Assembly: GCA_002104985.1 (NCBI GenBank)
Contig: MCGO01000004.1
Span: 186,001 to 250,000, forward strand
Direction: 5' to 3'
Source of the DNA: Rhizoclosmatium globosum
Lineage: Eukaryota; Chytridiomycota; Chytridiomycetes; Chytridiales; Chytriomycetaceae
DNA length: 64,000 nucleotides
In this document: positions 60,009 to 64,000 of the stretch, one piece after another
Numbering within the stretch: the first letter of the stretch is position 1
How the letters are laid out: every line of letters starts with the position of its first letter
Notes under the pieces: model-generated
Database searches by the model: none
Seen by the model: only the letters and a program-made list of their open reading frames with translations
Told to the model about the DNA's origin: nothing
Position numbers and translations under genes: made by a program

Positions 60009-63000
60009 TCACTTGTCCGTCTTCACCTATAAGAAAGTTAAGAGAATCATGCTCTCGACATTGTAATGCTCACCTTTTTATCCTTCTCTTTCCCATCCGC
60101 TTTATCCTTAATCTTGAAATCTCTTGCGGTGCTTCGTTTGACGTATCGCATCAAGTTTGCCTGTTATTGGAATGTTATCAGAAACATTAAACGTAAACAA
60201 AATCCCAAACCCCTGATTTCTTGTGTAGCGCAATCAAGTAACGATCAAACTGTTCTGTCTCGAAAATGAGCGTTGGTAATGACTTAGATTCACGCGAGGT
60301 TCTAGTTCGAGATTCAGTATCTATAGGGCTCAAGAATGTCCCCCACCTCTTCCTCTTCTTAAACAGCATCGAGGCACCTTTCTTTCCACCAAGATCTTCA
60401 CAGTCTTTAGTATCAATATCTTGCATCGTCGGAATGATTTCAACCATCGACTATCAATTTAATGTTCAGAACGCTGTTGTCCACGAAACAAACTTACATC
60501 ACGAAGTTTCTCAGTCATGGCTTGCATCAACTCGCAAAACTTGTTGGATACCTCTGGATTGACAATTTTCTGTAGAGTTTCCTATCAGCAGGTGACGATT
60601 ACTCCTTAGGTACTCACATATTTCAACAACCCATTCACAACTTTGAAAACGTGAATCATTGGAATAAACACCATATCAGATGCATCTGTTGGCAAAGTAG
60701 TGCGCAGAATATCGTTCAAGACGTCAATGACACCAATCAATTTGTTGTAAATAACGGGTTCGATGAGAAGGTCTTGTACATCCTCTGTTGTTCAACCATC
60801 GTAAGCTAGGGTCGGTGATTTCAAGTCCTTACCAGGTGAATATACTTTGAGTTTGGAAACAATCCAACGAACGTCGTCCAAGTCGTCTGTCATATTTGAT
60901 AGAATGGTTGAAACAAGTGCTGGTAGACTGATCAAACATAAACTGTTAAGTACGCAAACAGGGAATGTAAACTCACTCTTTCTGGTTCATTTCTCCCACA
61001 TCAAACTCGTCGTTTTGGCTCTCGTCCTCTGCTCCTTCCAACAAAACCCCCTCACTCTTTTGAATGCATAATATAAGCTGTCGAAGCTGTTGAAAGTATA
61101 TGAGATGAAATTATTCCCGCATAAAAAGAACCAACCGGTAATGCATCGCCACATCGTCGTTGCATTTTACAAAATAGACCAACTAACGTCTTTGACAACC
61201 CAGATTCTACAGCATGATGACTCTTCCATAACCCAAACGACCAGTCAAGTACATCTTCCGTCAACTTCACAAACGACTCCATGTTGTACGCAATGTTTGT
61301 CGACGAACCCTTCTCATCCAAAAATCCCCATAAATCTCCAAGACACTTGATAAGAAGTACAGCTTCTCGCGAATATGGCACATGCGGCTCCAATACATTT
61401 GAGATGAGTTCCTATTGTTGTGGTCAAGTCAATCAGTGAGTGAGGAAAAAAAAATTGGCCACCCAAACAAGCCCACACACACACACCTGAATCTCATTCA
61501 CGAAGGTATCCACAACGACAGCATCATCTTCAGCAGCCGCAATTTCTTTCAAGAAGTCGTTCACACATGAAGGCATATCGGAGAGGACGAATGAAAAGAG
61601 TTTTTCAAAGCACTCCACTGCTGCAGCAAAGATTCCACGTTCAGGAGACTTTGGGGCATGGATTGCGACAGTCGTTTTTCGCAATACTTCGCAGAATAAG
61701 AGCTGACCCAGGGTGTTTACTTGCGAAATCAACTCCGGGGAGGGGCGAACAAATTGTGTCGTGACCTTTAACGAATACTGGCGTTACTATAAGGATTCTC
61801 AAATATGTTTCCTCACTTTTTTGATTATGGCCAAGGTGTCCAACACTATTTGTTGTGTGAATTCGGCGTTTGAACGCAGCCGCGGAACAGCATTCGTGTC
61901 AAACAGATTTTGAAGCATAGTTATGCGCCCAACAAGACCACAAGATACGGGTGTATGAGTCAATTTGTTTCCAAAGCCTTGAATTCTGATTAAACTTCAC
62001 ATTCATACTTAAAAGCATTGTCACCTTTCTTGGCCTTCATCTTATCTTTTACAAATGTTCGAATCGAAACTGACTTTCTGTAGAGACTAAGCACAATATC
62101 AACTCGTTCATCGGTCATTTCTTCGGAAGTCTAAAAGAAAGAGTTAAAGTTCCATGAAATCTCAAGACTGTTAACTAACCATGCAATACTCAATCGCAAT
62201 ATCAAGTACGCCTAACAGCATATCAACCATACCCTTGCTCTTCTTGCTTGTTTCGCTTTCATTTCAAATTAACGTTGCAGTCTGGTTAAATCATCTTCAT
62301 ACCTGTCACCCATATAATCAGCCTCCTTATCAATTTCGTAATCCACTAAATCTGCTTTCGTAAGCTTCTCCAAGATTTTCTCAAACATTGCTTTGTATTC
62401 CTTTAAATCACGAGATGAAGAAGTCGATGCCGAAATCGCACTCATCAGTACACTCATTAGTTCTGGAAGAGGCTCTGAAACAGGCTTCAGCCGAATAATT
62501 ATTTCGATGATATGTTTACCAGCGATTTGTGATCCATCGAAACATGCTTCTAGATGAAGTGGGGCACGAATGTTATCCGTTTCTTCATAATATCTTGTAA
62601 ATTGGGAAATGAATAGGTCGAGGCAACTTGATGCTGGTAATGGTTTGGTACGTGGTGAATTTACTGTCAAGTGAACGTACCAAGCCAAGGCTGGAGCTCC
62701 ATAATATTCAAGAACCCATCACATAATTGTACTCGAATATCATATTGTTGGTTCATACCACGTCGCAAAATATCTGCCAGATTGAGATGTTAGAACAATA
62801 TTTGTAAATTTGTAGACATACAAAAGATCTCCGAGTCACTTGAACTGATCATATTTTGCGATCCACTTTCTGACGGCGGCTCCACGAGCTTCAAAAAATG
62901 AACCAAAGTGGAGACAGATACTTTTCGTGATGCAATGTCCGAACTAAACATTCCTTTCCTCAACGGAATAAATAAACTTTCGCGAAAGCTGGAGTTGCTA

Positions 63001-64000
63001 CTTTCTGGACCTGTTATTGTGTCGAATAGCGGTGAAATCGCCCACAAGAAACGTTCAGAGACTGTTACTGGGACTTCGCCCAAACAGTTTAATACTTCAA
63101 GAATCTTGCTGCTCAAAAGCGAGACTTGAGCGGCACTTTTCCTCGCTAACATTTCGAGTAAATAAGAATATGTGACAATGTTGACGGGTTTGGTTATAAT
63201 TCGTGACAAAACTTGGTCAGCTATAGTCTTGACAATTCCAGCATGGATTACGCAGAGTTCCAAAAGGATCCAGGTTCCCAAATCGTATAATCCCCAGACA
63301 CACTCTTCTGCGAATTCTTCAAAGACAAGGCGATGATTTGATGGTGGTATTGGAGCAGATTCAATCAGCGTGAAGGCAAGGTTATGCAAGTCAGGAATCA
63401 AATTATCCCAATGTTCAGACTTCAAAATGATTCTTTTCAAGATTTTCCAGATTGTAATTGGGGACATCGCTTGTTTAGCAGCGAGTGGGATCCAAGCAGA
63501 ACGGCGATGATATTCAAAATCTTTGCATGCAGAGTTTGCTAATCCTTTCAATGCATCCAAGGCAGGACCTTCAAAGCGATGAATTTGTGACATGGCCAAA
63601 AGACTTAGGGATGGTTAGAAATGTTTAGATGAAAGCCCAAGGCACATACAGACTGAAGGAAAAAGGCGTATGATTCATTCCCTTATTAGCTTTCAGAAGT
63701 TGCAGTAATTCGATGCCAAGATCCTGGTTCTGCCGAACAGCGAAGCATATTTGTATCAAAATAGTTCCCTCCGTTCGAATGGCATCCTTTTTCGACTTCG
63801 ACAACTTGTTATTTTTCCAATCGTCTTCGCTGGAGTCTCCCAGTAGGAGATCAAAGTGGTTCATGTACTCCAAGATTTCCTGCAATATGATTTTACGCTG
63901 GCCCTATTTCGAGTATGAGGCCCATTCTGCATAAAGTCACCTAAGAAACGCACCGCTTTTGCCTGAATGAGTAAGAAGCGCACAATTGAAGCCAAATTCG
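60009..64000 (-). CDS. FANCI: Fanconi anaemia protein FANCI, C-terminal part (5' end outside window)
   Basis: Partner of FANCD2 in the monoubiquitinated clamp of DNA interstrand-crosslink repair. The minus-strand gene enters at the right edge and ends at the stop 60009-60011; many short introns. Landmarks match human FANCI in order: TPFSFSL/LAMSQIHRFEGPALDALK, SLFIPLRKGMFSSDIASRKVSVSTL, SEIFC, DILRRGMNQQYDIRVQLCDGF, LEACFDGSQI, ADLVDYEIDKEADY, then near the end SLPTLIFETEQFDRYLIALHKKS and ANLMRYVKRSTARDFKIKDKADG. The lysine in ASRKVS (codon 62922-62924) aligns with the human ubiquitination site, Lys523. The basic end KEKDKKVKTDK resembles the Lys-rich FANCI tail. Individual exons between 60430 and 62700 were not all resolved. 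Confidence 0.9.
62922..62924 (-). other. Predicted FANCI monoubiquitination lysine codon
   Basis: AAA codon in ASRKVSVSTLVHFLK, the position of Lys523 in human FANCI (within ARKSAVAG). A Ser-Gln dipeptide (62856-62861) follows about 20 residues later, where the human SQ phosphorylation cluster lies. Confidence 0.7.

Noticed and set aside
58432..60011. Initial idea that CSN6 exons were the C-terminus of FANCI
   Set aside because: The FANCI frame ends with its own stop at 60009-60011 after its Lys-rich tail, and a separate ATG at 59960 starts a complete COP9 subunit 6.

Overview
The window reads as nuclear DNA of an early-diverging, probably zoosporic (chytrid-like) fungus. Every recognisable gene is eukaryotic. 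Genes are packed head to tail or back to back with 25-425 bp between coding regions and are interrupted by many short GT-AG introns, mostly 42-90 nt, often with a TNCTAAC-like branch point. The content is fungal (GWT1, SUR2, urease, Abp1 with SH3 domains, Fpr3/4-type FKBP) but includes genes lost from most yeasts: FANCI, CSN6, phenylalanine hydroxylase and an FHIP/RAI16-like protein. The phylum is an inference. No bacterial operon, mobile element, CRISPR array, tRNA or rRNA was recognised. Exon models were built by hand from splice signals, and except where noted the spliced lengths keep one open frame.

Layout, left part (1-24256): urease C-terminus (+, cut by the left edge); a tail-anchored LRR protein (-) with a 32-bp poly-G tract in an intron; a HAD hydrolase (+); a low-complexity Ser/Pro protein (-); CWC24/RNF113 splicing factor (+); a peroxisomal-type adenine nucleotide carrier (+); SUR2 sphinganine C4-hydroxylase (-); Abp1 with three SH3 domains (+); a protein with four composite zinc motifs (+); a small tail-anchored protein (+); GWT1 inositol acyltransferase (-); an amino-acid transporter-like protein with a very long tail (+).

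Middle (24324-48568): the giant AAA ATPase midasin (MDN1, 17.6 kb, +); an arrestin-like/coiled-coil protein (+); a membrane GT2-like glycosyltransferase (+).

Right part (48644-64000): STT3 oligosaccharyltransferase (+); nucleoplasmin-like FKBP prolyl isomerase (+); phenylalanine 4-hydroxylase with an unexpected presequence (+); FHIP-like protein (-); ESS1/PIN1 prolyl isomerase (+) whose 5' end is split into exons of 3, 12 and 8 nt; COP9 signalosome subunit 6 (-); FANCI (-, its 5' end beyond the right edge).

The genes do not form one pathway. GWT1 and STT3 both act in ER glycosylation/GPI assembly; CWC24, MDN1 and the FKBP act in the nucleus or nucleolus. The most striking observations are the ESS1 microexons, the conserved ubiquitination-site lysine and adjacent SQ site in FANCI, the apparently mitochondrial presequence on phenylalanine hydroxylase, the composite zinc-motif protein, and sense-strand CCAA-type repeats close to 3' splice sites of three unrelated introns.
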